Shown here in pieces: positions 42,940 through 55,640 of a stretch of DNA of 64,000 bases (its first letter is position 1; each line of letters begins with the position of its first letter). Location: positions 66,715,669 to 66,779,668 of the forward strand of contig NC_133650.1 in the NCBI RefSeq assembly GCF_009905375.1, given 5' to 3'. This DNA is from Apium graveolens. Lineage: Eukaryota > Streptophyta > Magnoliopsida > Apiales > Apiaceae. Under the pieces are notes generated by a model. That model was given only the letters and a program-made list of their open reading frames with translations, did no database searches and was not told where the DNA came from. A program made the translations under genes and the position numbers.

Positions 42940-43481
42940 TAAAAGTTGAAGAAAGAATTGTATTTTAATATATTTCATTGTATCTGATTTCAATAACCGA
43001 AGTTTCTACTTATAGAGGTTGGTTGACAAGTCTTACTAAGGATGCTATCGAAGTAGTTTTTGATAATTATCGTAGATCTTCACTAGTAAGTTTCGTAAGA
43101 CTTCCTTAATAAATTTTACAATTCTTCCTTACTAAGTTTCTTCTCTAAGAAGCTGCGCAAGCCTTCCTCGATAAGTTTTGATAGACTTCCTCGATAAGAC
43201 TTATGAGTGTTCTTGATTAAGTTTTGACAATCATTATTGTATCATATTATGACACTCATCTTTGATTGTCAAATACGAGTTTACTACAGAGATTAACTGC
43301 CTCGTGAAAACCTTGCAAGGAAAAATCTAATTGGATAAAAACCTTGACGAAGGAAAAAGAGTATAGTCTCCCCCTGAATGTAATATCTCACGCTTTGACA
43401 TCTTATTGTCGCAAGTTTCTCAATCTCCGCATGCCAATATTATTCCGTAACTTTTCAAATGTTGATGTGGGTAGTGATTGT
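42940..43481. repeat. fragment of an old LTR-type repeat
   Basis: CTCGTGAAAACCTTGCAAGG, GATAAAAACCTTGACGAAGG and GTCTCCCCCTGAATG (43300-43380) are typical of LTR retrotransposon remnants widespread in plants. 43020-43250 repeats TTCCTCGATAAGTTTTGA-like phrases. No ends are visible. Confidence 0.45.
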
Positions 43482-44896
43482 TGTTAGGGCGAAAATACGC
43501 GCTAATAACACACGCAAGTATACGCGTTGGCAAGTAATATATAATACTTTCTAGTTCGTTCCCACAGAGACTCAGACTAATTATGTTCAATTAAACTCAC
43601 TCACCAGTGTATGATTACTTCTCAATGTTAAAACAATAACACTTAAATTTGATTAACTAATTATTAACTACAATTAACTACTAGAATTAAACACTTAATT
43701 TAAACACTTAATTAACACTTGAATTAACAATATTAAAACACTCATGAGATCACAACTTCATTACTACTTCCTTCAATAGTCATTGTTATTACCCTTAGCA
43801 TGCAACGGTGATGATATTAATCGAATAACACGAAACTGATAAAAGCCAACTTTCATTGTACTAATACCATTCTACCAAGCATCCACAATTAAGATAGAAG
43901 TTGAATAGGCATCAATTATGTTGAGTCCCTATATGTCTACAGAAATTGACAACATAACGATTTAAGCACAAGTTATTCCTTTTGATTACATAGGGTAATT
44001 AAAACGGTTAGAGTTACCCACTAATCATGCATACTCTTACATGAACCTATGCTAGCATGGAAAGTTCTAAATCTCAAGATCCACCGTCGCTTCATAAGAG
44101 ATTAACACCCTATCTTATATGTTCGCGACGCACATAAGACGAATACGCACAACCAATACTAGATATCATACAATCATCACACCAAGGTATTAAACAACTA
44201 ACTAAAGAATTCCATAGTAAATCCGTTACGACCCCATGATCACGATTAACCCATGATAGCACTCCGTCATCATGGGTTCATATAAAAACATGATAATAAC
44301 ACAAGAGAATAATTAAAACTACTTATATTTAACCAGAGTATGTCACAAGAGTAAATAGGTTCAAAGTAAAGGAAACTAGCATCCAATGTTACAACGAAAT
44401 AAAGAATCACAAGAAAATATGCTTCCTCTTCGTTGCGGTGTGCTAAAACGGTCTTCTTCCTTATCTCCTTGCTCTTCGATTAATACTACGATCCAACCTT
44501 TGTGAAACGTCTCTGAAATCTACTTATATAGGAGTCCCGTAAAGCCCAGCTAACTCAGAAGTTGGAAGTCAAACAGAAATAGGAGTCTAAAATATTAATT
44601 CTGAAAATCCGTCCCTGCGCGGCCACTCAGCATTCCTGAGCGGGCGCTCAGCCCCTTACTGGAAACTGATATGTTTTTCTTCCGTTTCTTTGCTGCAATC
44701 TGCTCTTATCTTCCCACTTGCAATGCTAAACACATGCCAAGGCTTATTATTGATGAATTCTCTTCCGAAATGCAATTAATATCCTGAAATGCACAAACAC
44801 TAGAAAAAACGCATCAAATACACAAAATACTTGATTTCAAGACACCAATTCAAGTTATTATAAGACGTTCTAAGTGGTATAAAATGCCACTTATCA
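43482..44896 (-). repeat. Athila copy 2 3' LTR
   Basis: 1415 bp, TGTTAGGGCG to CCACTTATCA on the plus strand, homologous to 23823-25275. It contains the copy's own version of the GC-rich module at about 44608-44655 (CTGCGCGGCCACTCAGC, CTGAGCGGGCGCTCAGC). Confidence 0.92.
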
Positions 44897-44910
44897 CACC
44901 CCCAAACTTA
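44897..44910 (-). other. Athila copy 2 polypurine tract
   Basis: On the minus strand TAAGTTTGGGGGTG ends at the LTR boundary. Confidence 0.85.
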
Positions 44911-46096
44911 AATCGATGCTTGTCCTCAAGCGTCACAGACTCAAAAACAAAACGAAAACATGCATGAATGCAATCTATATGAAATGCAGCGATCCCCCTT
45001 ACTATAACCAAACCAACCAACTTACGACATCTCAACAAATGCAATTAGGAGAATAAAGATCAATCAAATCATGCAAACTAACATACAGCCAAAAACGTGG
45101 TGTGTGCAGATGCTTAACAGATATGCTTCAAAACTAGATCAAATATCATAACTCGACTATCCTCAAGGCAATCGCATGATTATACGAAGAATAAAAATTC
45201 TAGGCACAAAATGACTTATAACACTTCAAGATTCTGGAGCTTATTACGGAATCATGCTTTTTATTTATAACAATAAATGCTTATTTGACCGTGCAATGAG
45301 TGAGGTCCACAAAAGACTTATGCAATGGCATCCATGTAGCGAGCGTTAGGTTAGCGAATCCCAGACTATAAAAGCCTTAGGTCACTAGGCACAAAGTCCC
45401 CTAAGAACTTAATGACTCGAATACCAAAGAGCCCACTCGTGATCAATTATGCATTAACTCTTTATTTATTTTTCTTTTCTATTTTTTTCTCTTTTTTTCT
45501 ATTTTTTTTCAAAATTTCTAAGCAAGTGCGTTTCGCTCCATCTTGCTCAACCCTAGACTACTCGCATAAAAAAAATACGAGCCGGCTACTAGCCATTTGA
45601 CACCTAGCCACAATTAGCAATGAATTCCATTTTTCACTCCATTTTTTTCTTTTCATGCCTTTTATCACTAAGAACCCATTATAAAATTTTAAGCATAATC
45701 AATAGATTAACCTCGAAAACCATCAAACCATACAACAATCTAGTCCTTAAGCATTCTCTAAGACTTAGTGAAATTACAAATGTTTCTAGCATGCATATCA
45801 ACCTACATAACTCAGCATCACTTTAACGCTATCACTACACTCGCATCAACATCACAAATTAATTGGTAAATCAGCGCAAAAGGGATCATGGTATATGCAT
45901 AAGCTACATGACATGATAAATAAAGCTATAAATAATAAAAAAAACTATATGACAAAAAATATGCAATTATATGAACTAAACTATCATGAATATGCAACTA
46001 TATGACACACACATAAAATATTCCTTAACTACCACCCCCAAACTTAAAATCTTCACTGTCCCCAGTGAAGGTAGTAGAATGGAACACAGGGTATGC
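44911..46096 (-). other. 3' untranslated region of Athila copy 2
   Basis: Homologous to 1079-2195 of copy 1. It holds a second AAGTTTGGGGGTGG run near 46032-46045 and no gene. Confidence 0.6.
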
Positions 46097-47253
46097 CTAC
46101 TCGGAGAGATCATCATCATCATCACCCTCAGAGGGGGGTGTATCAGGAGGCGGATATGTAGAGTCTTCACCAAAAACTGGCCACTGGATGTCAGCTCTAA
46201 GGCCTCGAAAAGCAGTCCCAAGTGCAAGGGTGAGCTCCTGAGCAAACCTGCTATGTGTCTCGTACATAGCGTCCATCCTCCTCGACAGCCTCCTATACTG
46301 GACATCAGCCATCCCAGCACCCTCCTGACCTCTAGAAGCTCCAGCCTCATCTCGCCTTGGTAGCACCTCATGCTAGACGCCCTCCTGGAAGACGATAACC
46401 CAACCCATGCTCCTCGGGCTCACCACCGGTCCACTCCTGCATCGCATGCTGTGTCCCGGAGTCAAGGCCGGCAACTGCAACTGCTCATGAGACGGCCACT
46501 GAACTCCCACTGCTCGGCAAAGCTTTGTAATCGTGGATGCATAAGGGATATTCATGTGCTTAGCTCCCCTCAAAAATTTCAGAATTCCTTGGTAGATGAA
46601 CTCACCAAGGTCCACATAGTACTCCTCATTCAAAATTCCCCATAACAACTGTGCTCTCTCAACTGTGACCTCATGTGCATGTGAAGTAGGCAGAATATTA
46701 GCGCAAATAAAAGCATTCCATGCACGGGCATACCTGTTCATCGCAATCGCCGAAAAATGGCGATACTCGTTAGTCCCAGTCTTAAAGGTCCAAACTATGT
46801 CCGGCCTACAGAGAGTAGCACAAATCAAGTCCAAGTCAAAATCCTCAGCAGTCTTCTCGTTCCAATTCTCCTCCGTGGGCTTCCTCCGTCGCTGCCCAAT
46901 CACACGGCGAATCGCCGCAGGGTGATAATCCACCGTCATCCCCCGTACCACAGAATACCCATTCTTCTCAGCCTTCGCGTTCGCATAGAACTCGCGAACA
47001 ACGCTCATCGGAACTGCTTCAGGAGACTCACAAAAAACAATCCAACCCTTCTCAGCAATCATAGGCAACAACTCACCATCCCTCCCTGATGGTAAGAACC
47101 CCTCTCCTTCAAAATCGGCTTACCCAGAAGCCTAGTAAACTCCTCCTCAGCAGCCCTATCATTCAATCGAGGCCTCGCAGCAGTACCCCTCAAAGAATCA
47201 GCAGTAGGGACAGTGCTGCTGCTATCAATAGTCCTGGATCTCTTGGGTACCAT
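46097..47253 (-). pseudogene. Athila env-position ORF, plant putative transposon protein family (copy 2)
   Basis: It starts with MVPKRSRTIDSSSTVPTADS at 47253, shifts frame near 47100, then runs from 47071 to 46373 and, after one stop, to 46097. The core (VPMSVVREFYANAKAEKNG, RYARAWNAFICANILPTSHA, WPSHEQLQLP) matches copy 1 closely, and both end in an acidic tail. Conservation of this block between two diverged copies implies it was under selection in active relatives. The function is unknown. Confidence 0.82.
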
Positions 47254-47504
47254 CGAATCTAAGAAAAAGTGTTTAAGATTTGTGTGTTTGGGTTTGGGAG
47301 AGAGCTTAAGGTTTGAAAGTGTATGGGGAGTATGTGGAATAGGTGTATGTATATATAAGGTAGGGATTAGGGTAAAATTTGATTAGAAGTGAGTTTGAGG
47401 GTTAAAAACATGGGATAATGGGGAAATAGGTCGTGGGTAATGGGCTGTATTTTGTTTTTTTATTTTTCAATTTTTTTTTTGAATTTTTATAGGACTTAAA
47501 AATA

Positions 47505-47575
47505 TTTCTCCCAGTCGGCCCCTGAGCGGTCGTTCAGCAGAGCTGAGCGGGCGCTCCGGGGTCTTTTGGAATTAT
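47505..47575. repeat. GC-rich module in the copy 2 integrase-env spacer
   Basis: GGCCCCTGAGCGGTCGTTCA followed by GCTGAGCGGGCGCTC, matching the module in this copy's own LTR (44608-44655) more than that of copy 1. Confidence 0.75.
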
Positions 47576-47749
47576 TTCCCTTGCCCTGTTTTTTTGATTT
47601 TTTTGTGGTTTTGGATAGGTTACTAACTTCTAAGGGTTCCTGTAACAACAAATCATGGGTTGCCTCCCACGAAGCGCTTCTTTTTCGTCATTAGCTTGAC
47701 GTAGCTTACCTTACTCAAGTTGACAATAAAACGGCACTAACCACTTCCC

Positions 47750-49271
47750 GGTTTGCCGTGTCCCCATAGTAGTGCTTCAAACGCTAACCATTAACCTTGA
47801 ATGCTTGGTCCGGATCATTCTCAAAAATCTCCACCGTTCCATGTGGAAACACAGTTTTGACAATAAAAGGTCCAGACCACCTTGATTTCAACTTCCCAGG
47901 AAAAAGTCGGAGACGAGAGTTGAATAAAAGAACTTACTGCCCCGACACAAATAACTTAGGATGGAGCTTCCTGTCGTGCCACCTTTTCACTTTTTCCTTG
48001 TACATTTTATTGTTCTCGTACGCTTGGAGTCGAAATTCATCAAGTTCATTAAGCTGAAGCATTCGCTTCTTTCTAGCTGCATCTAGATCCAGGTTCAACT
48101 TCTTCAACGCCCAATAGGCCTTATGCTCAAGCTCCGCAGGTAAATGATATCCCTTACCATACACAAGTTAAAACGGGGACATCCCAAGTGGAGTCTTATA
48201 TGCTGTTCTATAAGCCCAAACAGCTTCATCGAGCTTTAAAGACCAATCCTTCCTTGACGGAAAAACAACCTTCTCTAAAATGCGCTTGATTTCTCTGTTA
48301 GACACTTCCGCTTGACCATTCGTTTGCGGATGATAAGCAGTAGCAACACGATGATTCACATTGTAGCGCTGCATCATAGAAGTAAACTTACGGTTGCAGA
48401 AATGCGACCCTTCATCACTTATGATTACTCGTGGCGTTCCAAACCTTATGAAAATCTACTTATGAAGAAAGTTCAACACTGCCTTTGCATCATTTATCGG
48501 TAGAGCCTTGACTTCTACCCATTTTGAGACATAATCGACTGCCAACAAGATGTACTGATTATTGCAGGACGAGAGAAAATGCCCCATAAAATCGATTCCC
48601 CAAACATCAAAGACCTCGACTTCAAGCATCACATTTAACGGCATCTCATCCTTTCTCGTAAGATTTCCCACTCTTTGGCAACGATCACACCTTAAAATGA
48701 ACTGATGAGCATCCTTAAATAAAGTAGGCCAGAATAAACTTGCTTGCAGAATACGAGTTGCCGTCTTCTCACCACCATAGTGTCCACTATAAACTGTGGA
48801 GTGGCAGTCTCGTAATATCCCCTCCGTCTCACAGAATGGGATACATCTCCTGATGATATGGTCAGCTCCCTGTCTAAACAAATACGGTTCATCCCACATA
48901 TACCACTTCACATCATGCAGAAACTTCTTCTTTTGAGCTGTGGTCAAATTTTGAGGCATTATATTACTGACAAGATAATTCGCAATATCTGCGAACCATG
49001 ACTCTTCCTCCTGAACTGCAAACAATTGCTCATCCGGAAAAGATTCGTTGATCAATGTCTTATCATGTGAAGTAGACTCGAGACTCTCCAATCTAGATAT
49101 ATGGTCAGCTACTTGATTCTCGGTACCTTTTCGATCCTTGATCTCTAATTCAAATTCCTGTAGCAAGAGCACCCAACGAATGAGTCTAGGCTTCGAATCC
49201 TTCTTGGAAACCAAATAGCGAATGGCCGCATGGTCAGTGTACACTGTCACCTTTGTCCCAAGCAAATAAGA
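47750..49271 (-). pseudogene. Athila integrase and RNase H end (copy 2)
   Basis: Frames 49265-48456, 48377-48168 and 48164-47934 together give RNase H end ([20 protein letters not shown]), H-H-C-C zinc region ([10 protein letters not shown]), [21 protein letters not shown] and [12 protein letters not shown]. All three catalytic acidic residues are present, unlike copy 1. Stops at 48456, 48165 and 47934 inactivate it. Confidence 0.9.
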
Positions 49272-50908
49272 TCAAAATTTTTCAAAACCAAAAACTATAG
49301 CCAAGAGCTCTTTGTCAGTAGTGGTGTAGTTCATTTGGGCCCCATTTAAGGTCTTGCTAGAATAGTAGACCACATGAAAGAGATTATTCTTGCACTGCCC
49401 AAGAACTGCGCCCACCGCATAATCACTTGCATCACACATCATCTCAAAAGGCTCTGTCCAATCAGATGCTGTAATAACTGGTGCAGTTATCAAACTCTTC
49501 TTGAGAGTCTCGAATGCCGTCAAGCAGTCATCATCAAATTTAAAAGGCACATCCTTCTCAAGCAAGTTGTACAACGGCTTAGATATCTTCAAAAAGTCCT
49601 TGATAAAACACCGATAAAAACCCGCATGACCAAGAAAACTACAGATTCCTTTCACAGAAACAGGTGGTGGAAGATTTTCAATGACTCCCACCTTGGCTTT
49701 GTCCACCTCAAGACCCTTGCTAGAGACCTTATGCCCAAGAATAATGCCTTCACGCACCATAAAATGATATTTTTCCCAATTGAGCACCAAATTAGTTTCC
49801 ACACATCTTTTGAGTACTGCACAAAGTTTATTCAAACATTCATCATACGAATGTCCAAAGATGGAGAAATCGTCCATGAACACCTCGACATTATTTCCAA
49901 TCATGTCAGAGAATATAGCCATCATACATCTCTGAAAAGTGGCCGGTGCGCCACATAATCCAAACAAAACTCTGCGAAAACTAAACGTGCTAAATGGACA
50001 AGTGAAGGTAGTCTTTTCTTGATCCTATGGTGCAATACAAATCTGATTATACCCTGAATAGCCATCCAGAAGACAATAATACTCATGACCGGCCAATCTG
50101 TCAAGCATATGATCAATAAACGGAAGAGGGAAGTGATTCTTCCTTGTGGCCTTGTTCAACTTTCTGTAGTCCATGCATACCCTCCATCCTGTGACTGTTC
50201 TCGTGGGGATGAGCTCGTTCTTCTCATTTGCTACCACAGTGATACCTCCTTTCTTAGGTACACATTGCACGGGGCTCACCCAAGAACTGTCAGAAATAGG
50301 ATAAATGATTCCTGCATCCAGCCACTTCAGAATTTCTTTCTTCACCACTTCTTTCATGATAGGATTAAGTATGCGCTGTTGCTCAACAGTTGGCTTACTA
50401 CCCTCTTCTAGCAGAATCTTATGCATGCAGTATGAAGGGCTGATCCATTTGATGTCTGATATAGTCCAACCGATAGACGATTTGAATTCTCTCAAGATCC
50501 TTAAAAGCTTGTCCTCCTCACTACCTAAAAGATCAGATGCAATAATAACAGGTAAAGTAGATGCATCACCTAAAAAAGCATACCTCAAGTGTTCAGGCAA
50601 TGGTTTAAGCTCCAAGGTAGGCGCTTCCTCAATAGATGGTTTGAGCTTTCCTTCAGCATTTTTGAGGTCAGAAGTACCAAGAGATTCAAATGGCATGTCT
50701 AGCTTTCGCCTCCAGGGAGAAGAATTTAGATATTGTAGTTGCTCATTGCCATCCTCATCATCACTGTCAAAATCCCCCACTAAAGCCTTCTCTAATGCAT
50801 CAGACATTAGCATATGATCAAGTTCTGACGTAACCGCAGAATCAATCAAGTCCACTTTTAAGCACTCCTCATCTTCTGTAGGGAATTTCATTTCTTTGAA
50901 ACCACTTC
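49272..50908 (-). pseudogene. Athila protease linker, RT and RNase H (copy 2)
   Basis: The same frame runs from the insertion point at 50908 to 50025 and, after a stop, from about 49967 to 49272. It carries MKFPTEDEECLKVDL, KWLDAGIIYPISDSSWVSPV, DGYSGYNQICIAP, then FGLCGAPATFQRCMMAIF, VFMDDFSIFGHS and RNase H CDASDYAVGAVLGQ. The FMDD polymerase motif is retained. The open frame to the right of 50908 is chromovirus LTR, not Athila. Confidence 0.9.
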
Positions 50909-53900
50909 TGTAACACCCCCAAATCCGGGGTCGGGGATCCGGGTTGTCACGAGTTCCATTTCCCTTAATAACACCCAATCTTAATAAATAATCAACTACT
51001 CTGTACTGTGACCCCACAATAAACACACACACCACAAGTTATAGTCTCAGAGATGAACACTCAAAAATAACACAAGTCCTTATATTCCACAATTATAAAC
51101 CGTTACACCTTTAAAAGGTTCTGAATAAATTTACATATTCCTTGCCATTATTACAATTCATAATATACATAAGTCTGGTACATTATTAGTTGAAAAATTA
51201 GCCTATTGGTAATTTCTACCTCAGCTATAGCGTCCTCAGCGCTTCCAGAAAGCTGCGGAACGTTTCCTAATCGCTTTCGAATCGGGAGCTTGGTCCTGTT
51301 CATCTTTTCTATCTGTTGTTGTGTGATGAAAGAAGAAAGCAAGGGTGAGCAGCAAGCCCACCAAAATAATATGTATAATGATCAACAATATATGAGCCTT
51401 CTCATAGTACTCATGAAAGTCTTGGTCAAAAGAAATGAACCAAGTTGATATCTTAATGCGATGAAGTCGCAAAATATTCAGTATATATATATACACATAT
51501 ACTTTTCAAAATATGGGAAGTCCTCTTCCATGCATAATACACACAGAGTTCCAGTGTATAACTGTATAAAAATATCGTTGCAAGGTGATCTCATATATCT
51601 AACCTTGTCTCAACGTTTTTCTGAAAATCTTTGTCATGCATAAGATAATCATTTACTAGATATAAGTTTAAAAGATGAAGTTACAAGATACTCCAATATA
51701 CTTATATCTTTTCCAAATACTACTTGAACTACCACCGTTCAAGTTATAATTAGTTTCAAAAGTTCATCACACTGATGAGACTACAAGATAAGACTTGAAT
51801 AGATTCAATTTTAAAATATTTTGAAGGAAATGAAGTTATGATATACTTCATTAAGTCCCGATATATATATACACCTATATATATACATACGTTTCCTGAA
51901 AACCTCTGTCATGTAAAGTATGAACAGAATTGCAATATCCAATAAATTTGGAAAGGAAAGAATTTTGGCATAAACCTGATATCTTGCTGATCAGGCAAAG
52001 ATACCAATAAGTAACCTTTTCTACTAGTAGATGGACGAATTCCCCACTGGTCATCACCCTGGTCGCAATAGGACCTTATGCTGGACTGCCACTCAGCCAC
52101 TTATGCATTTGATGGACTCCCACTGAGCCACTTACACTATCATGGACGCCCACTAAGCCCATGTTGCTTATGCCGACTCAAATAGATGGACTTACTTCCC
52201 GAACGTTGGGTAAGTAATCAATTCATTTACCAAAACTGCAACCTTGTTGCGAATATAAAATACACCACAGAGCCGGATCCCTCAGGTTTTGAGCGAGTAT
52301 TTAAATCCCCTTAAAAAGGAAGATCTTAAATATAAAAATGAGTTTTGGGATCCGCTCTAACTTTTAAAAATCATTTTGAAGACTCGAAAACACTTTAAAG
52401 AGTGTTTGGAGTAATGCTGATTTAATGAAGTAAATCAGTCCCAATATTTTTAGAAAATGTCTGAATATTATTATTTAAATAATATTACCATAAAGAATAA
52501 TCTTTATACAAATAATTGAAGTAGAAGTTGTAAGACTTATACTTGAAATGAGTATTAAATAACCAAAGATATACTTATATGAAAGTACTATCTTTATTTG
52601 AATAATCGAAAATAAGTTTGATTATCGAAACATTATTCTTTAATAAAATAAAAATATATCTCAGCAATTAATCGGAGTCATAGATCCTCAAATGAATATT
52701 CAAATAATATTCATTAAATAATATAAACTGAGTCATAAGACCTCGAATGAATATTCAAATAATATTCATTAAATAATATAAACTGAGTCATAAGCCCTCG
52801 AATGAATATTCAAATATTATTCAATAAATAATATAAAAGAGTCATAAGCCCTCGAATAAATATTCAAATAATATTCATTAAATAATATAAACTGAGTCAT
52901 AAGCCCTCGAATGAATATTCAAATATTATTCAATAAATAATATAAAAGAGTCATAAGCCCTCGAATGAATATTCAAATAATATTCAAATAATAAAATAAA
53001 AGGAGTCATAAGTCCTCGAATGAATATTCGTAATAATATTCATTGAATAAAATAAAGGAGTCATAAGCCCTCGAATGAATATTCGTAATAATATTCATTA
53101 AATAAAATAAAGTTGTCGAATAAACCTTATTCGATTAATAGTTTTAAAAACTATATCAATATATATATATATAAATATATATTATACTCGGGAGCCTCGC
53201 CTCCCGGTTTAGAAATATGTTCACCTTTTTTCCCCTATACTAAGGGTAAACTCAAATACCGCTTATCTCTAGCATATGTATTATGCAACTATAAGCATTT
53301 GAACCAACAGATATATAAATCAAGAATATGAAACAGGCATGCATTTATACCATATCACATGCTACAATATATCGCAAGAATTTGCTAATAACCAATATGC
53401 ATTTATCGCAAGATCATGCATATACACATATACATCACAACAACAGTTATACGGGTAGAAAACTTGCCTGAGCGACTGGGGGTCACGAATGGCTCGGGAC
53501 GAGTCTGGTAACCTATAAACAACAAGTAAGTTGGAATTAAACCAAAGTCACTTGTAATTCTATACTCTAACCAAATTAGACTCTAACGCTCGCTTTGCGC
53601 TTACTGATTCTCTTAAGTCACTCGAGTACCCTCGGCTCCACCATTTTTAATAAATTAACCATTACGAGTTTTAAGGCAATTCCTTCGCGAGTGTCTTACC
53701 AACTGCCTAACACTCTTACCATAATTGTTTCATACACTAATTAACCCTTTTTGGTCTTTAACCTATGTTTCAAAGTAAGGCGAGGGGAAAAGTTTCGTTC
53801 GCGAAACGCCGTTACTTGAAACGGTCGTTTCTCCTAAACCGTACATCGGAATCAAACGAACTACATATCAAAACGAAGCTCGTAACATGAACTATCTAAA

Positions 53901-54909
53901 CATGGCAATGGTCATAATATAGCAGGGAGTTCTCGGGTCCAAATGTTATGAACAAAAGCAGTCTAAAGTAAATTGGACATTACGACGGCTATGTTTACGC
54001 GATTTCCCAATTTTAAACCATTCAAAAACCATCACAATTCAACCTCAATCCATTCATACAACCAAAGTCCATCCTTATCACATCATAACAGCCCCAATCA
54101 ATTCAATATTAACATTTATACTTATGCTTAAGCTTGAATTTAACTATACTTAAGTTCTTTTAACCAAAACAACAAGATTCACCATTCCATTTCACTACCA
54201 CTCCAACCCAAACTCTAAACCACAAGCATTAAGCTACTATATCACCATAACAATCAAAATCATCTTATTATACAAAGGAATCTAGGGTTTGGAGATGATA
54301 TACCTTCCTTGAAATGGTGGGAGTAGCTAGGAAGCCTTAAGAAGCCTTGAGAAGTCTTAGGGATGCTTGGATCTTAAAGGAAAAACAAGAAAATCAAGTT
54401 AAAAACTTTGAAATCACTATTCATTATCTTCTTCATTGATTTATTGAAGAATATTGAGAATGAATGGGGTGCTTAAACTCATGATATAGCCATAACTATG
54501 CATAAGGATGATTAGGGAATTATCTTACCAATTTAGGAAGCCTTGATCTTGAGTTTTGAAATTTCTTGCTTCTTGAAAATGAAAAAGCCGAGAGCAAGCT
54601 TTTGTTGAAGAGAATAGATTTCTTTTGTTTTGATAAAATGATTTGTTTGGCTTGGTTGGTTGAATATTTGATTTGTTTTTGGTTAATTACCAATTTAACC
54701 TTGATTTTGTGTGGTTAATATTCTACCACATTTCCTTCCTTCCCATGTCATGCTTATGTCATGCTATGATGTCATATTTCCCTCCTTGTCCTCTTCTCAT
54801 TGGTTGGGTGACCTCATCCCCACTAATCTCTTTGATTAACTTCCTAATTGTTTGCCTAATGACCGCTGATCAGATGGAAAATGAATAGGGATACTCTCTT
54901 AGCATTACA
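50909..54909 (-). repeat. chromovirus 3' LTR, about 4.0 kb
   Basis: It starts TGTAACACCCCCAAATCCGG on the plus strand and matches 60597-64000 almost base for base up to about 54310, where the window stops the comparison. I place its other end at 54909 because the minus strand then begins TGTAATGCTAAG right after a purine run; this end is less certain. Confidence 0.85.
52676..53112. repeat. 55-bp tandem repeat, eight units, in the 3' LTR
   Basis: Each unit starts GAGTCATAAGCCCTCGAATG and continues with AATATTCAAATAATATTCAT-like palindromic sequence. Units 3 and 5 share a variant (AAATATTATTCAATAAA) and units 7 and 8 another, so a higher-order pattern exists. Confidence 0.95.
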
Positions 54910-54925
54910 CTTTCTAACTCTCAAG
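54910..54925 (-). other. probable chromovirus polypurine tract
   Basis: On the minus strand CTTGAGAGTTAGAAAG directly precedes the proposed LTR start TGTAATGC. Confidence 0.5.
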
Positions 54926-55640
54926 TAAATTTTCCCACATTGCGGTCCTACCACCAAACTCCACCTCATTTGATAACTCTTCTCCTAAGCACTTGTTCCT
55001 TTTCACTCTATAACCCTTCCCGGTTGCTCCATATAGGTTACGTCTGGTTGCATGTCTATGCGCTCATATGCCCCTATTTATCTGGCATCCGAATTACACA
55101 TCCTTAACATTGATACGTGAAACACGTTATGACTTGCTACAGGTTCGGGGGTAGGGCTAGCTCGCATGCCATCTTCCCAATATGTTTTAGTATATCCAAG
55201 CGTCCGACACATTGTGGACTTAGCTTTCCTTTCTTTCCGAATCTCATCAATCCTTTCCGAGGGAATACCTATAACAGCACTAGGTCCCCTACTTCCTATT
55301 CTTTGTCCTTTCGTGTCAATTCAACATACTTCTCATGTCCATCTTGGGTTACTACTAACCATCTTCTGATTAGATCTATTATATCCCTGGTCCTTTGGAC
55401 CACTGCTGGTCCGAGCATCTTGCGCTCTGTAACTTCATCCTAACATAAGGGAGATCGACATTGTCTTCCCTCAAGGATCTCATAAGGCGACAACTCGATA
55501 ATGACATAAGATCTATTGTCGTAAGAAAACTCAATCCGTGTTAAGTGATCATTCCAATTTCTTTCAAGTCTATTGCACATACTCTCATTATAGCTTTTAG
55601 CATTAGAGCTTTTGCTTCTCAATACCCATTCTTTCTAGTT
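54926..55640 (-). pseudogene. chromovirus integrase C-terminus and chromodomain traces
   Basis: On the minus strand 55622-55440 reads NRLERNWNDHLTRIEFSYDN and PYEILEGRQCRSPLC, the end of a Tekay-type integrase core. Further down, RFGKKGKLSPQCVGRLDIL and LALPPNL match the conserved C-terminal segment, and a degraded chromodomain-like tail follows up to the polypurine tract. Several stops are present. Confidence 0.8.

Larger units (their letters stand above)
43482..50908 (-). mobile_element. Athila-type Ty3/gypsy retrotransposon, copy 2, truncated by insertion
   Basis: A 3' LTR (43482-44896) is preceded on the minus strand by a polypurine tract, the env-position ORF, integrase, RNase H and RT. 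The element is interrupted in the protease-RT linker at 50908 by the chromovirus LTR; its gag and 5' LTR should lie to the right of that element, outside the window. It is less scrambled than copy 1 but has stops in every domain. Confidence 0.9.

Noticed and set aside
49374..49958. 194-codon plus-strand frame
   Set aside because: Antisense to clear Athila RT and RNase H motifs; composition follows the opposite strand.
51206..51448. Open frames duplicated at 51151-51496 and 60839-61217
   Set aside because: They fall inside the chromovirus LTR and repeat only because the LTR is repeated; no coding evidence.
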